From Glandiceps talaboti (Eukaryota; Hemichordata; Enteropneusta; Spengelidae), in the NCBI RefSeq assembly GCF_964340395.1, contig NC_135558.1, positions 16,026,771 through 16,090,770 of the forward strand: a stretch of 64,000 nt of DNA, given 5' to 3'. Shown piece after piece: positions 12,869 to 26,020 of the stretch. Position numbers and translations under genes: made by a program. The notes under the pieces are model-generated. The model ran no database searches. It was given only the letters and a program-made list of their open reading frames with translations, and was not told where the DNA came from. The number at the start of each line of letters is the position of its first letter. The first letter of the stretch is position 1.

Positions 12869-13319
12869 AATACAACCCTGGCACTAGTTGTCTAGAAATG
12901 CTGTTGATCAGAATGTTGTTTTTATCAGTAGTAGTGGCTTTGTAGGTGTCGAAAAGTTGTCTCCTTATCACAATATCAAGCAGACATACATTGATACATT
13001 ATAACATTGGGTGTCTCTGATGCAAGCTCACCATGTTCTTATCAGTTTGTTTATGTCTCTGAAAATTAATCATATTGCTATATACAATAAGTCTAACTTT
13101 CACAGACAAAACAAACTGATAAAAGCATCGCATGTATCTACATCTGAGGCACTCGCTATTGTTTTTGTATCAATATATGTTGCTCTAGTATGTTGGTTTG
13201 ATAGTGTGATAAGGAGAAGACTTTTCGGCACCTTCAAAACCAGTTTTTAATTCTCCACCACTGATAAAACGACGTTCTGATCAGCAACATTTCTAGACAA
13301 CTGGGGCAAAGGTTGTATT
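12869..13319. mobile_element. Family D foldback element (arms about 200 bp)
   Basis: A 451-bp structure whose two halves are imperfect reverse complements. The left arm begins AATACAACCCTGGCACTAGT and continues TGTCTAGAAATGCTGTTGAT. The right arm ends with the complements of both. Landmarks CTCCTTATCACA and TTATCAGTTTGTTT appear in both arms. Part of the right arm recurs at about 29035-29145. There is no coding capacity. Probably a non-autonomous DNA transposon with long terminal inverted repeats. Confidence 0.8.
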
Positions 13320-13872
13320 TCTCGACTCAGTGATGCTACTGCTCAACGATGATGTAATACGATGTATTGACTCTTCGGATTCTCTATTTTCAAGTACTTT
13401 ACAATTTATCATTTTTGTCTGAGATTTATGAGCTTACGATCACTTTTCTTCAAATATGTATGATGGATTGCGGCTGGTGCAAATATCACTAAAAGTGCGT
13501 CGTCGACGCCGTCTAATCGCGTACAAGTCATATTCTGTAACCTCGACGCTAGAAATCTTCACAGGAACTTTTACTGAAAGGGCCCAAAGGTATCAGGACT
13601 TCGACTAGTGATGTGAATGTTCTATCACCATTAACTGAAATCTGTGGCATAGTAGCCCACCCACCATTAAATGGATTAGTCTAACCTACCTGTGGAGGGA
13701 ATGAATTGTTTCTGTCAGTGAGCTCCTCCAAAATCTCGTAGATACAGCATGCAGTGTTTTGAATGTTTAATGTCTGAAAACTGTTACTGTTTGCTAGCTG
13801 TGGAAAGGTGAACATGTCTGTGTTTGTTTAATTGCCTATTACCGGTTTAGGTCATAAATGTATGTCTTTATA

Positions 13873-13874
<2 letters not shown>
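13320..13874. other. Intergenic, nothing recognised
   Basis: A small CpG-rich patch sits at about 13495-13555. No gene signature was seen. Confidence 0.4.
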
Positions 13875-13903
<29 letters not shown>

Positions 13904-14088
13904 CATACATACATACATACATACATACATACATACATACATACATACATACATACATACATACATACATACATACATACATACATACAGACACACACAC
14001 ACACACACATACATACATACATACACACATACACATACATACATACATACATACATACATACATACATACATACATACATACATACAT

Positions 14089-14121
<33 letters not shown>

Positions 14122-14160
14122 AACAAACACACACACACACACATACATACATACACACAC
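13875..14160. repeat. (ACAT)n/(CA)n microsatellite
   Basis: Almost uninterrupted ACAT repeats with CA tracts at about 13988-14010 and 14105-14145. Every frame is open here, so the long open frames on both strands are artefacts. Confidence 0.97.
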
Positions 14161-14586
14161 CTCAAAATATTACAAGTATAAACAAAAGTTTGTTTTTCTT
14201 GTTGCCTACACTGTATATTCAACAACTACCAGAAAAAATCCGACATTTGATAAATTAGTAATGACTTTCAACTTGTACAAACAAATAGATTCAAGGTTCA
14301 ATTTTCAAGCTTCACTATTCTTTGATACGTTCACAATTTTCGTTTTATTTTGAATGTGATTTTTTTTAAATTTATGATAAACGTGCCATATATTCGATTT
14401 TTATGCCACCATATTTTTATATTTAAATAAATGGCATGATTGTGAATCTTTGTTTAGCCTAATTACCGTCATTATGATAGTTTGGGTTTTATTCTATCCT
14501 GCGTGCTGCTAGCTCTTCGCTTTAACAAAAGGAAATTAAACCTTCCGTTGAAATTATGAGTTCCGGGATAACATTTCGTTCCTTTC

Positions 14587-14890
14587 AGTGTGACTCACAT
14601 GAAAGACAAAGAGATTCTATAATACTGCTCCGTAATTACTAGTTACAGGGATTTCTCACTAAAATTCTAAAGTTAACGACTTTCTAGTATCATATAAAAG
14701 CAACTTTGTATATAATATTTTGCAAAACGTACAATTTTGAGTAAATTTCGCCTCATTCAGGGTGACTCGTGAATGTGAATGACAATGAGTAGTTACTATA
14801 GCTACAGAGATTTCACACTAAAATGCTAAAGTTGATGTTAGTTTCTAGTATTTTATTTCGCAAAAACGTACAATTTTGAGTAAAAGCAAG
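14587..14890. repeat. Imperfect tandem duplication of about 170 bp
   Basis: 14587-14757 and 14758-14890 share, in the same order, CAGTGTGACTC/CAGGGTGACTC, the AGTTAC...AGAGATTTC block, CACTAAAATNCTAAAGTT, TTTCTAGTAT and ACGTACAATTTTGAGTAAA. The second copy is shortened internally. Confidence 0.75.
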
Positions 14891-16404
14891 TCTAAAATTT
14901 CGACCTACACTTCATCACCGACAATGTTTTTGTACTACAAAATATGGTACGTCTTTTTCAGCCCGACATCCTTTGAGAGGCTGGGATCGCGATGTTCCCA
15001 TACTGTCTATGTGTGAGTTCGTCCTCACAAACAAGGGTACGTCTAGAGTACGTCGAGGCGTTGTTGCTCCCGGGCGATCCAGCACAGGACGATTTTTATC
15101 GAGCAGAATTATAATTTCATCTTGGACCAGTATAGTATCTTAGACAGATTGTATGAACATTGCACCGGTACAGGATTGGAAGTTAATTACAGGAGTCATT
15201 CTGCATATACCGAATTAATACCTCGCCTAGAGCGAGGCTCGTCGTTTTGCTTTTGAATCCAGCGATCTTAATGTTGATTATAATCGCTAGATTCGAAAAC
15301 CAACGACGTACGATTCTCTGAGTTAAACATCCCCCCTCCCCCCCCCCCCCCCGAAGAGAAAATTGAATAATTTTCAAAAATAATGTGCTGCTATATAATG
15401 TATATAGAAATCCTCGTTTAACTATGGAAGGAATTGCATCGACTGATTACATCTTGCCTTGATCATTTTTTTCTTCATTTTTTTCATTACTCCATAGGTT
15501 TTAAAGGATACAATCTATAAAGTTATGGCATTTGGAGGTCGCTTTTTTCATCTCGAAATATACTAAATTAATTTTATTCCAACTAACGAAATATTTCTAG
15601 AAAGATGTAATATAGTTCTACCCGGCATTTGTGTATGGTGCATGAGAAAATTACATCATCATGACGTAATTATTTAAGTACCAATAAATGGATCTTTTTA
15701 AAGCTGCACTAGATGTAACTAGAGTATTAATTTTATCGATCAGACATCCAGTAATGTATTCACTGAAAATTGTTAAAATATCACTAATTAGACATTATAC
15801 ATGCACTTAGGGGGTCGATTGTATCCAGAGGAAGTACAGTAGCATTGTAGAAATCGTGATCGCATTGTGGATGCTGATTTTGGATGCGAAGCCAATAACA
15901 AATAAATTTGATTCGATTTACTATAACATATTATGTGGACAGCTACACATGTATTGTAAACATGTTAACCACTGGTGATTTGATACTGTTCAGGGTGTAC
16001 AATAATACGTCACGAGCAAATCGTTATATCTAACAAAAAAAAACAGTTTCACAAAAAAAACTGTCTAGTTGAAGCCTCTGTCTCCAAGCCTGTTTGTGCA
16101 TATTTAACCAACTTTTAGTAGTTTCTGTCGAGACAGATTTAAATTTAGTGTGTATAACGTATTTGCAGTTTGTGCAAATTAACTTCTCTCGAAACTGGAG
16201 GCCTTGGTTACAGACTACAGCACTCTGACATCTCCTTGTACTATATGTAGCAGCCGCGCTCTCTTAAACTAAATAATCATGTTTCTACGTGTATCTGTTA
16301 ACATATGCTCCGCTACTTTTTGTGCACAGCACGTAGATGTCGACAGTTGAGTATGAGTATGTACATCCTTCGTGGTACGGAATATCACCGATTCATTCAC
16401 ACAA
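14891..16404. other. Intergenic apart from the hairpins, nothing recognised
   Basis: Contains a poly-C tract at about 15333-15352. No gene signature was found on either strand. Confidence 0.4.
15223..15309. repeat. Two adjacent hairpins
   Basis: CCTCGC-ctaga-GCGAGG (15223-15239) is followed directly by a larger inverted repeat (about 15240-15309) with arms of about 32 bp: CGTCGTTTTG...AATCCAGCGAT against ATCGCTAGATT...CAACGACG. It may be a very small foldback element. Function unknown. Confidence 0.65.
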
Positions 16405-16409
16405 AAAAC

Positions 16410-16720
<311 letters not shown>

Positions 16721-18614
16721 ACCCAGCAAAATGGTTAAAATGTGATACATGATTATTTGGGTAGGATTGTACACGGGTTGCATTCCATCAAGAACTCTAA
16801 TTGGTATGCATGGCTGAATGCGTGTCAGTCTGTATGCGGACAATACTTACTTCATTTTAGGGAACGAACCGAATTTATAGCGGGGTGAGGAGAAAATGGG
16901 GCCACAAAAATGAATGTGGGGGGGGGGGGGAGCTTAACAATTTTGATGACGTGAAAGGGAGGCGTTTTTTTTGTTTACAATATTCTTACTCTAGATTTTT
17001 GACTATTTGAACCAAATTAAACTTCAGGAGCAGTCATCTTCCACGTACATTAAGCGCAAATTAAATGTCGTTGCCACAATTATGTGCACTATGAGGTAGA
17101 TAGCCAAAAGTCATTGAATACATGTTTGTGTCTATCTCCATGTGTGTGTATATATACACACAGTAAGATAACATGTACATCAGTCCACAGTAAGATAACA
17201 TGTATCATTTTATACACTTTAGTTCGTTATATATAACATATATAGAGCTACGTCATAGCTAACTTGAAGAGAATGTGCACATAATGAAGTATACTGTGGT
17301 TTTAAATTACGTGTGTGGTTTGACATTTTATGTCTCTCAAAGGCCTCCTACATGTCCTTATTTTCAAAAAAGAAAATTCACCATGGTAGATGGACACACA
17401 TCCTGCCTACAGCAGTCATCAAGGTGATGTTGTTTTTGTCTCTAAATCGAGATTGAAAAGAAAAGACCTGTTGTTTATAAGTATTACCAAACCAGAAAGA
17501 TGATATCATGATAGGCACTGATAGCGTGCACGCACACGAGATGTTATGATTATTGAATCTTCCTGGTTTCATCGGACAGTGATGTTCATTTGTGTTCACA
17601 GTCAGATAACATGTATCATTTTATATGCTTGTACACTATCAGTGTCTGTATTTTGTTAAAATGTAATTTGTAGCAAAAAACCTGTATGAGACGTAAAAAC
17701 AACACCATGCTGCGTAATTGAAACTCTATAGTCACTTTGCTTTGGTAGTATATCCAAGTATAGGTTAGAGCTCAAACAGATTTGTGATATCTCCTTGTGT
17801 ATCCCATATATATATATTTGTAAAGAAGTATTGTTGTTTAACGTGTGTTACTGTTACTTTAATGTAGTGTGCCAGTGTTTCTTACAATTGCACATGGGTG
17901 TAGGGGTGGGGTTGGTTGGGGGTAGGGAGTACTGGTACTGAATAATTGTACATCAAAATCTCTGCATAGCATTCAGTACGGGGGAGGCAACGAAAATTGT
18001 AGAGTTGTTTTCGGGGGTGGCCTTTTCATTTTAAATTCAAGAGTACTGGGGGTCTACGAAAAACATTATGACTATAATATTTTCTCATCTGCCCCCCCCC
18101 CCGTAAATTCTGCTCATTCCCTTAACACAATTACAACGGGTCATTCAAGTTGAAAGTTGAGTCTCAATCCACGATTTCCGCATCCTTAAGCTTGTCATTG
18201 TATATTCCATTTGCGGAGTTACTTTGTTCCTGGAAAAGCCATGGTTTCCTGTGGAAATGGTAAATTGACGTACTAGTTGAATGGGAATTCGTTCAGGAAT
18301 AATCGCTGTAAATAAAAGTAAATGTTGAAGATGGTGTTTTTGGATTCTATGTTTGTTCGATCGTCCGTATGGGTGACGTCTCAATGACTGGAAAAGTATA
18401 TTTAAGAAGATTCATTTTTTATATTGTTGGCCACTGTGAAAAATATATAGAACAAGAAACAATTAAGAACACTGATCGAAATCTTTGGGGTAAATTTCTA
18501 CAATAATATTCATTTGATGGTAGAAAAATCGTAAGCTATTGACCCGGATTCTCCACCATGTAAAAACCATGGAGCAGCAAATATGTGTAGTAGAAACAGC
18601 ATGAGAGAAATAAC
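16721..18614. other. Intergenic with short direct repeats
   Basis: The phrase CAGTAAGATAACATGTA occurs near 17162 and 17190, with a variant near 17600 that continues into TCATTTTATA, as does the 17190 copy. Poly-G or poly-C runs lie near 16918-16932 and 18092-18102. No gene signature. Confidence 0.5.
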
Positions 18615-18664
18615 GTCTATGTTCCAGTTTTACTCCATACATCGAGTAAAACTGGAACATAGAC
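18615..18664. repeat. Perfect 20-bp-arm hairpin
   Basis: GTCTATGTTCCAGTTTTACT (18615-18634), a 10-nt loop, then its exact reverse complement (18645-18664). It is too short and too perfectly paired for a typical animal pre-miRNA. It lies just upstream of a LINE 3' end. Confidence 0.9.
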
Positions 18665-18689
18665 TTTATTTTATGATATCGACAGCCAG

Positions 18690-18864
18690 TCTACTCACGC
18701 TTAGTAGATGACACTCTTTGCCACTTGACATTCGCAAAGCCTCTAGCCTGGATTGTTTCAAAACAAAACCGAAGACTTATTTGTTAACCAAAGTATATGG
18801 ACGTGTGCTTTAGCCATTGAGCGTAACAGAATAAAACATTACTCTGGAAATCGGCGCTATAGAA

Positions 18865-18929
<65 letters not shown>

Positions 18930-18960
18930 CATTCATTCATTCATTCAAACTGATGAAGGA
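18690..18960 (+). mobile_element. LINE (non-LTR) 3' fragment with (GATT)n tail
   Basis: Translation around 18719-18814 gives LPLDIRKASSLDCFKTKPKT followed by YLLTKVYGRVL and a stop. This is the layout of the reverse-transcriptase C-terminus of CR1/L2/Jockey-type LINEs (NSLPxxIRxxxSLxxFKxxLKTYLF). It is followed by a short 3' UTR ending CGGCGCTATAGAAATTTTGA and a (GATT)n/(CATT)n tail at about 18872-18946. The element is 5'-truncated; only the extreme 3' end remains. The clade assignment is tentative. Confidence 0.7.
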
Positions 18961-19014
18961 GATTCAAACTTGAATGACATCTCTAGACATACGATATTAG
19001 TGTACCTATATTGT

Positions 19015-19128
19015 CTTGACACCCGTGTGAGCTACTGCAATAAAAGATATTCATTTCTCTAAATGGGTGTTTGGCGACATGTATAAACAGTGTCATGTCT
19101 GAACCCAAACAAAATAATCACACGTGAC
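19015..19128 (+). repeat. Dispersed repeat, family G, copy 1
   Basis: The block CTTGACACCCGTGTGAGCTA...GTGTTTGGCGACATGTATAA...TCATGTCTGAACCC also occurs on the opposite strand at 57138-57235. No terminal inverted repeat is visible, so class is unknown. It may be a SINE or part of a larger transposon. Confidence 0.75.
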
Positions 19129-20078
19129 CTTGCTCTTTCTCCTCTTATAAATAGAAATGAAAATATGTCACTAAGATGCTTTATTTTCATATTTATTGAT
19201 CGATAAGTAGCTAAGAGTAATACTAATATGATAGAGTGATATTTCGATTGATTATAATTTTGGTTTTTAAACTCCAAGAAACTTGAAGATGTGTAGAAGG
19301 GGTAGGAACAGTTTTTTTATGTTAAAGTGGAACGGTACACATTTATACCATATGGGAAAAAAGTACTCTACTTCTGAAGAAGTAGTCTATAACTTTATGG
19401 TTACCTTTCTTTCATATCACAATATTTTCTATGTGATTTGTCAGTCAGACAAACTGAATCAATTAAATCTAACTGGTAGTTTCCTCACTAGAAATTCAGA
19501 CATTATACAGTCTGATACAAAGTGAATGCATCGCGTAAGCTCTCAGACTTGTTCAACATTTTAATCAACTCTTGCGGTAACCAAGGCGTCTTTCATCAAT
19601 AGTTTTTGAGTTATCGTTAAGGACGGACGCACACAGAATCTCAACCCACCCACTACATTACCTCTCCTTACGAGACTCGGAGGCAAAAATGATTCGGTGA
19701 TATGATTTATCTGTCGGAAACCACCTCCGAGGTCGCAGTTCACAAGCCTCTTTGCTTGTGTATACTTGCCAACCTATATCACATAGTTTAGAGTCGGTTT
19801 TGCTTCTAAGGGACTAAATTTAAAACTATTTACAAGGGGCGGTGTTTTTCCGTTCTTTCGTGAAAAAGATTGACCCTCCCCCAAGAGATTGCAAAAGGAC
19901 ACTTACTTGCTCATCCCCTCCGCTGTCATTGTAATATATGTGATCAAAGATACCATTGCACAAAAAATAGTGACAACAACTTCCCTGAAAATTAGTGAAC
20001 CTCCACCACCCCCGAACACCGACCTCTTCCCCACTGTAAAATTGTTTCCAGTCTCTTAATAAGTTTTAAGGTGTAACG

Positions 20079-20082
<4 letters not shown>
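19129..20082. other. Intergenic, nothing recognised
   Basis: No coding signature, RNA gene or clear repeat. The short open frames on both strands have no recognisable motifs. Confidence 0.4.
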
Positions 20083-20138
<56 letters not shown>

Positions 20139-20162
20139 TATACATGTATGTATGTATATTTA
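20083..20162. repeat. (GTAT)n microsatellite
   Basis: About 20 GTAT units with a few interruptions. Confidence 0.95.
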
Positions 20163-20503
20163 TTAATACCAAAAGGATGACGACAGGTGTAAATCCAATA
20201 ACAGTCATCTCAAAATAACTATATACAATTGACACAGGCACAACATTAAAACAAGACATATATCAAATATATGACAGGAAAAATACATTTTACAAATATT
20301 TACAATATTGACACATACAAACATATCAATACAAATAAAATAAAATAAATAAAAAAATCATCAATAATGGCTGAAAATATATCAGTGTCCTGGCTAACTG
20401 TAAAAATAATGGTCTTGTCCTTAGATTGTGAACTGGTATATTAAAAGAAGAACGAAACAATATATAAGGCTGAACAACCGTCTTCAAAATACAGTAAATT
20501 TCG

Positions 20504-20878
20504 TAATACTGTGCAGCTTTTCTGTTTGATACAACCACGCAAAAATCAACAAGAAACTGCATATGCTTCACTTCAATAGCAAGATCACATTTTTTGCTAC
20601 ATTTAGTCTAAACAAGCTAAACAATTTAAATGTATTGCAACTCCATGTAGACATTCGGGCGCCAATATTTTTCTCAGTATCAAACATCCGAAGAAGGGCG
20701 CGAAAAGTGTCTTTTGTGGTGTTTATTTGATGTCTGTATGGTGACATGTGTAGTTAATTTCACTCAGACAAAATGTAGCAACAAACTGGGCTCATTCAAT
20801 CTTGCTATCTTAAAATGTAGCATGTCCAGTTTCTTATTGGTGTGTGGTTGTACCAAACGGAAAAGCTGCACGGTATTG
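20504..20878. mobile_element. Family C MITE-like element, copy 2
   Basis: A 375-bp element. The left end, TAATACTGTGCAGCTTTTCT, continues GTTTGATACAACCACGCA. The right end is the matching inverted copy, TGTGTGGTTGTACCAAACGG through GCACGGTATT. The interior carries a second pair of inverted blocks (AGCAAGATCACATTTTTTGC against the TCAATCTTGCTAT block). There is no coding capacity. Confidence 0.85.
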
Positions 20879-21390
20879 AGAAATTCGCTCTCTACCATGT
20901 ATAAAAGTTAGATCTAATATTTATCAACTCAGAGCTACCAAAAGCTTAGAGATGGTTCAGCCGGAATTGTAGAAATTTGCCTATCTATATACTTTACATA
21001 TTGAGATTCAGTGTAGTCTCATTGCAATGTTACACGTTGCAAACAATTGCATCTGAAAAGAGTGCTAGCATTTGTTTTATGTACATAGTAAACACATCAT
21101 TTTGGAGAAATATTCATATTCAAGTTTAGCCGAAAGTCAGTTCAAGGCCAAGTCACTTTAATTAATGTTACTAGTTACAATGTATGACCTCTCATTTACA
21201 GTATCACTAAGCTAATGACGTAATTCTTTTACGCTCTACAATGACGTCATGACTCAACTATACATTATTAGTTGAATTGGTAGTTGAGAGTGTTTTTCAA
21301 TTGCTGACAACGATACTTCATGGAGTAGAATAAGAGTGGGATTTCGTGTGGAAAGTACTAATATTAAGGAGTACGTAGAATGACAGACTA
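20879..21390. other. Intergenic, nothing recognised
   Basis: Contains a palindromic CRE-type site (TGACGTCA) at about 21242. No gene signature. Confidence 0.4.
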
Positions 21391-21442
21391 TGCCCCTTAA
21401 AGAGTTGCCATAGCAATGGTTAGTAATCATACATAGCTCTTG

Positions 21443-21475
<33 letters not shown>

Positions 21476-21487
21476 TACATACATACA

Positions 21488-21518
<31 letters not shown>

Positions 21519-21878
21519 TGTTACACCTTAAAATTTATTGAGACTTAAAGAGTTGCCCCTTAAAGAGTTGCCATAGCAATGGTTAGTAATCATACATAAC
21601 TCCTGACACACACACACACACACACATATATACATACATACATACATACATACATACATACATACATACATACATACACACACACATACATACATACACA
21701 TATATATACATACATACATACATACATACACACACATACATACATACATACATACATACATACACACATACATACATACATACATACATACATACATACA
21801 TACATAGCAATGGTTAGTAATCATACATAACTCCTGACACACACACACACACATATATACATACATACATACATACAT

Positions 21879-21909
<31 letters not shown>

Positions 21910-22060
21910 TACATACATACACATATATATACATACATACATACATACATACACACACATACATACATACATACATACATACACACATACATACATACAT
22001 ACATACATACATACATACATACATACATACATACATACATACATACATACATACATACAT
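21391..22060. repeat. Higher-order tandem array: unique block plus ACAT/CA microsatellite, three units
   Basis: A unique block, TGGTTAGTAATCATACATA followed by ACTCCTGACACACACA, appears at about 21417, 21580 and 21810. Each copy is followed by CA then ACAT repeats. Units 2 and 3 also share the internal order of ACAT, ACAC and ATATAT sub-blocks, so the whole 230-250-bp unit was duplicated rather than only the microsatellite. Confidence 0.88.
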
Positions 22061-25000
22061 AACAGTGTGCGTGTGTGTGTATGTATGTATATATAATACA
22101 TACACGCAAAAATGTAACAAAATATCTGAAAATGAGACTCTCTCTTCGGATGACTCACCGGAAACGAAAATAAAAAAGAGAAAGAAAAATGATCATTTGA
22201 AGGTGTTGAGAACTAATGATCGACAGCAACAATAGGAACGACACAATTCTGACCTTAAAATATACACAGTTGGGGTGAAAGTATGGCACCTGGTTGAACA
22301 ACAAATACCCACAACTACAGCAAACAGTTTAAATAGCATGAAGAGTCCTTAAATGTGTCACAATATTTATTGTGTAGCTTTAACGACCCGCCTTGTTCGC
22401 CTGTCACAGACGGCTCGACAAACTGGTGCGAGTCATTAACGTTTACCTCCCGTACAACCTGATCATTAGGGAACCACCTCAAGTGTTGTTACTTGATGCT
22501 TGAAGACAGCACTAATGGCGTCCGATGAAACTTCAAGTATAGGCTCTCGCAAGGAATCTATTTTATGCAGTTTTTTTTCAAGTGAGCTATTGAAAGACAC
22601 CCCACCGTTCATACTCTTGAATTGTCAGGGATTTTTTCACACTAGAATTCACACACTACTTTTGATGGTGCGTTGTGTATCTTTTTTTCTCGTCTGGTAT
22701 ATTCTTGACATTTTATTTTAGAAATTAGGTTACATAATATTTTACTCTTTATTTTATATCCGATCCCCCTATTATGAATCCAAATCATAGTTTAATAGTT
22801 TGTTATCACTTTATAAAAAAAATTCCAACATGATTTGAAATATTCATCTTATGGTCCCTTAATTCGTATCACTTTTTTTCTACGTTCACATTAAAAAACA
22901 ATTCTTGAAGAAGTTCTCTATTTTTTGAACTTTGTACTCTAATTTTTGGTTTATTTGTGATTTAAAAGTCAAGATTTTTCTCTTGTCATCATTTTTAAAA
23001 AGCCACACTACTCAAATGGCCATGTCTTTTTCTTGAGAGCTTGATAAACTTTCACCTTTCGACATGTATGCCACATTTTGACGGCCAGTACCCAGTAACA
23101 CATCCTCCCGCCACAATGCGGCTTTCCCCCTCCCCGTCGCAGTTCAATTTTCCTCTTCTTTTTTTATTAGATTGTTAATTTTTTGAAAAATTTCGTATTT
23201 TATAGATAAAATCAATACAATTTCAACAAAGTATGGTCAAAATTAGAGCAAAACTTTGTAAAAATTTAGAAATTTTGGAAAAAATGTTGTTGAATTTCGT
23301 TGGTAATGAAAAGTTCAAAATAGCACAGGTACTAATCAACCGTATATATACGTAGAAACTATGTATACGAAAACAACCACTGACAAGCAAATCATGCAAC
23401 TGCATAACCGTCACGTAACCACGCTCTGCAGGCTACGGGAGATTTATTGTTCAAATTGCGTACAATGATTTCCACTTGAAAGGAGGTCAGAGTTCGTCTT
23501 TAATCATTCGGGTTACTTTTCAAAGCACAACAGGGGCATTCGAGGATTAGGCGATATTACATTAATAGATTTGGTGACACCACAGAGATACACTGTGATC
23601 GGCCTAGTATGTACATTAACGTTACTATCACAATGGGAATGAACGCAACCGAACAATTGCCCTGCCGCCGTTTGGTTTCAAAATCCGCTAAAACAAGATG
23701 AATGTCTCTCTTAGTAACCCGATGCTTGCCATTAATGATGCATACACATATGGAAATAATCTCACATTTTTATGTTCACTAAACTTCGCATTTATCAAGC
23801 AAAGAATGACGTGTTTTACTTTGTTTACTATGTGGAACGGTAAAATTCCTTACCTGTAATCGTCTCTAGGGGGCAGTATTATATGGTGCGACACAAGGTG
23901 CGACACGTTTTCACTACACTGAAGGGCAAAGAGAAAAAACTCACATTTTCAAATTCTCCGATCGAATGGCGCTATTTGTATGAGAACAGGGAGGTTTTTA
24001 ATAAACTAACCCCCCCCCCCGATAATTTATTGTAAATCAACTTCTCTTAAATTTGGTATGTTCTTCCTTTGTCACATATTTTTGCCTTGAAATAATCGAA
24101 TTTGCTCAACACAAAACTTGCTAGAAACATTCGATTTGTAATCACCATTTTCAAAGAATACCCCAATGAACTCGTAAGTTGTTAATGTTCGGGTCGAGAT
24201 TTACTGAAGATGATCATACGGCCATCTCTTGTTTTGAAAACTTTATCCAAATAGCGCCCTCATACGCATGAAATTGGGTAGTATTTTGTTTTAGTAATTA
24301 TTAATTAAATGAAATAATTATTTCATGATATGATACAAGCTGTACATTTTGAATTTCTCTGAAATAAGATTAAATAGGATCAGTTCGCTCAATACTTGTT
24401 GGCATATTAATACATAATAAAAACCCCTCCAATTTTGATGCTAAATTTGGCAGATAATCCAACCATTGGTCACTCTCCGAGTCTGAATTATGTGGCAATG
24501 TTTACAGTAGAGAGAAAACGTGGCCTATTTAAAAGAGCGCCCTCACCGACAATTTCTTCAGCATAAGCACGGTCATAAAATAATTTTTGCATCCTTTCCC
24601 AGATTACCACTGCTTTGATAATTATTTAGAACACATAATATTTAGGTCTCACTGATGTGTACTTTAGGAAATTATGACAACACAGATTTTGATAACAGAG
24701 AATAACTTTTTTCAAGTACTTTGTTACATATTCTTCAATATTTAATGCTCATCATTAAAGACATATTTCTGTATAATTTACAGTTAAATATGACAAGTCT
24801 AATCTTCTCTCCACAACAGTCGGAGAGTGGTCACTGGCAGGACTAAAATATGTCGTTGAGGGCGCTACTTAATAAAACTTTTATGGGGGATCATTATTTT
24901 TGCTTTGTCATGTTTGTGTATCAGGCTGCAAGATACATCGCATCGTTCTGCCCTCACCGCAATCTGCTTGGAGGGGTTGACTGACGTGTGAGGGCGCCCT

Positions 25001-25166
25001 CTCATGGCGTACCTTACAGACTAGTTTGTGTATGTGCAACACCATCGTTTTCTATCTCTTCTCTTCAGTGTTCACATGTAAAGTCAAAAAACATTTGCAG
25101 TTTTTAATTGTGTAAACACATGAAAATACATTAAAACAAAAAAAGAATATTAGTGATTTTAGCGTT
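22061..25166. other. Intergenic, nothing recognised
   Basis: About 3 kb of AT-rich DNA with scattered GCGCCCTC motifs (near 24255, 24538, 24855 reversed, and 24992) and a poly-C run near 24010. No exon, tRNA or inverted-repeat element was found. Confidence 0.45.
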
Positions 25167-25172
25167 TTTATT
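25167..25172 (-). terminator. Candidate DSN1 polyadenylation signal (minus strand)
   Basis: AATAAA on the minus strand, about 850 bp after the DSN1 stop. Motif only. The interval 25173-26020 is then probable 3' UTR or flank. Confidence 0.25.
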
Positions 25173-26020
25173 TGAAAATGTCATGGTGTACATGTAGCCT
25201 CTATCTCTTCAAATGACCCCTAAAATTCTCCAGTTGAAGCATCATCACAAAAAATATTTTACATTTTCTAAATATATTTGACAAAATGGTTTCAATTCAT
25301 GTGTAAGTACATCCTCAATGGAATCATTCCTAGATCACTTACAATCACTTACAATCACTCCATTTTTTTAAAAATCATTTCGTTTTCGCCAGTTTTAAAT
25401 AAAAAATGGAGAGTTTTGAAAATGATCCACCTTCAACAGCATTTGAAAATTGTTGTTTTCATGCCCATTTGTGGCATCTCCATGTCAAATGCAGGTGTTT
25501 ACGCAATGAAATATTGCATTTTCTTTTGAAAACGGCACCAAGAAAACAAGGCCTAAGATAGATACCTACACGTACTTGGTAGGAATACATTGTCCATAAA
25601 GATAACATGAATACTAAAACCAATACTCATTCTACATACCTTTTCTTGTCAGATGTCCATTCTAAATTACAAAACTGTAGCCCTGTTTCTCTAAAAATCA
25701 AACTATGCTGGACTTTCAAAACATTTTTTAATCAATATGTACAAAAATAAACACTTTTTTTAGGGCAGTGTTTGAAGTTCTTACATTTTCTCAAATAAAT
25801 TGACTCTTCTGCAGGTTTATGAAAAAAAGAAAGAAAGTACACTCTAGTCATAATAGGTACAAATATCCAAAGAAAAATTCTAAATCTGGCATTGACTAAT
25901 ATAATATCTATATCAGGGTATCTGGAGCTGGTTAAATAAAATACTGATAGATGTATAGCGCCCTCTGGTGACACTTTCCTTTTTTGTGTGTGTAAATATG
26001 TATAGTTTTTCAATATTTCT

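Noticed and set aside
13832-14353. Long open frames of repeating Tyr-Ile-His-Thr or Met-Tyr-Val-Cys on both strands
   Set aside because: They are translations of the (ACAT)n/(CA)n microsatellite, open in every frame, with no conserved flanks.
18615-18664. MicroRNA precursor
   Set aside because: Only 50 nt, perfectly paired, with no mismatched bulges or longer lower stem.
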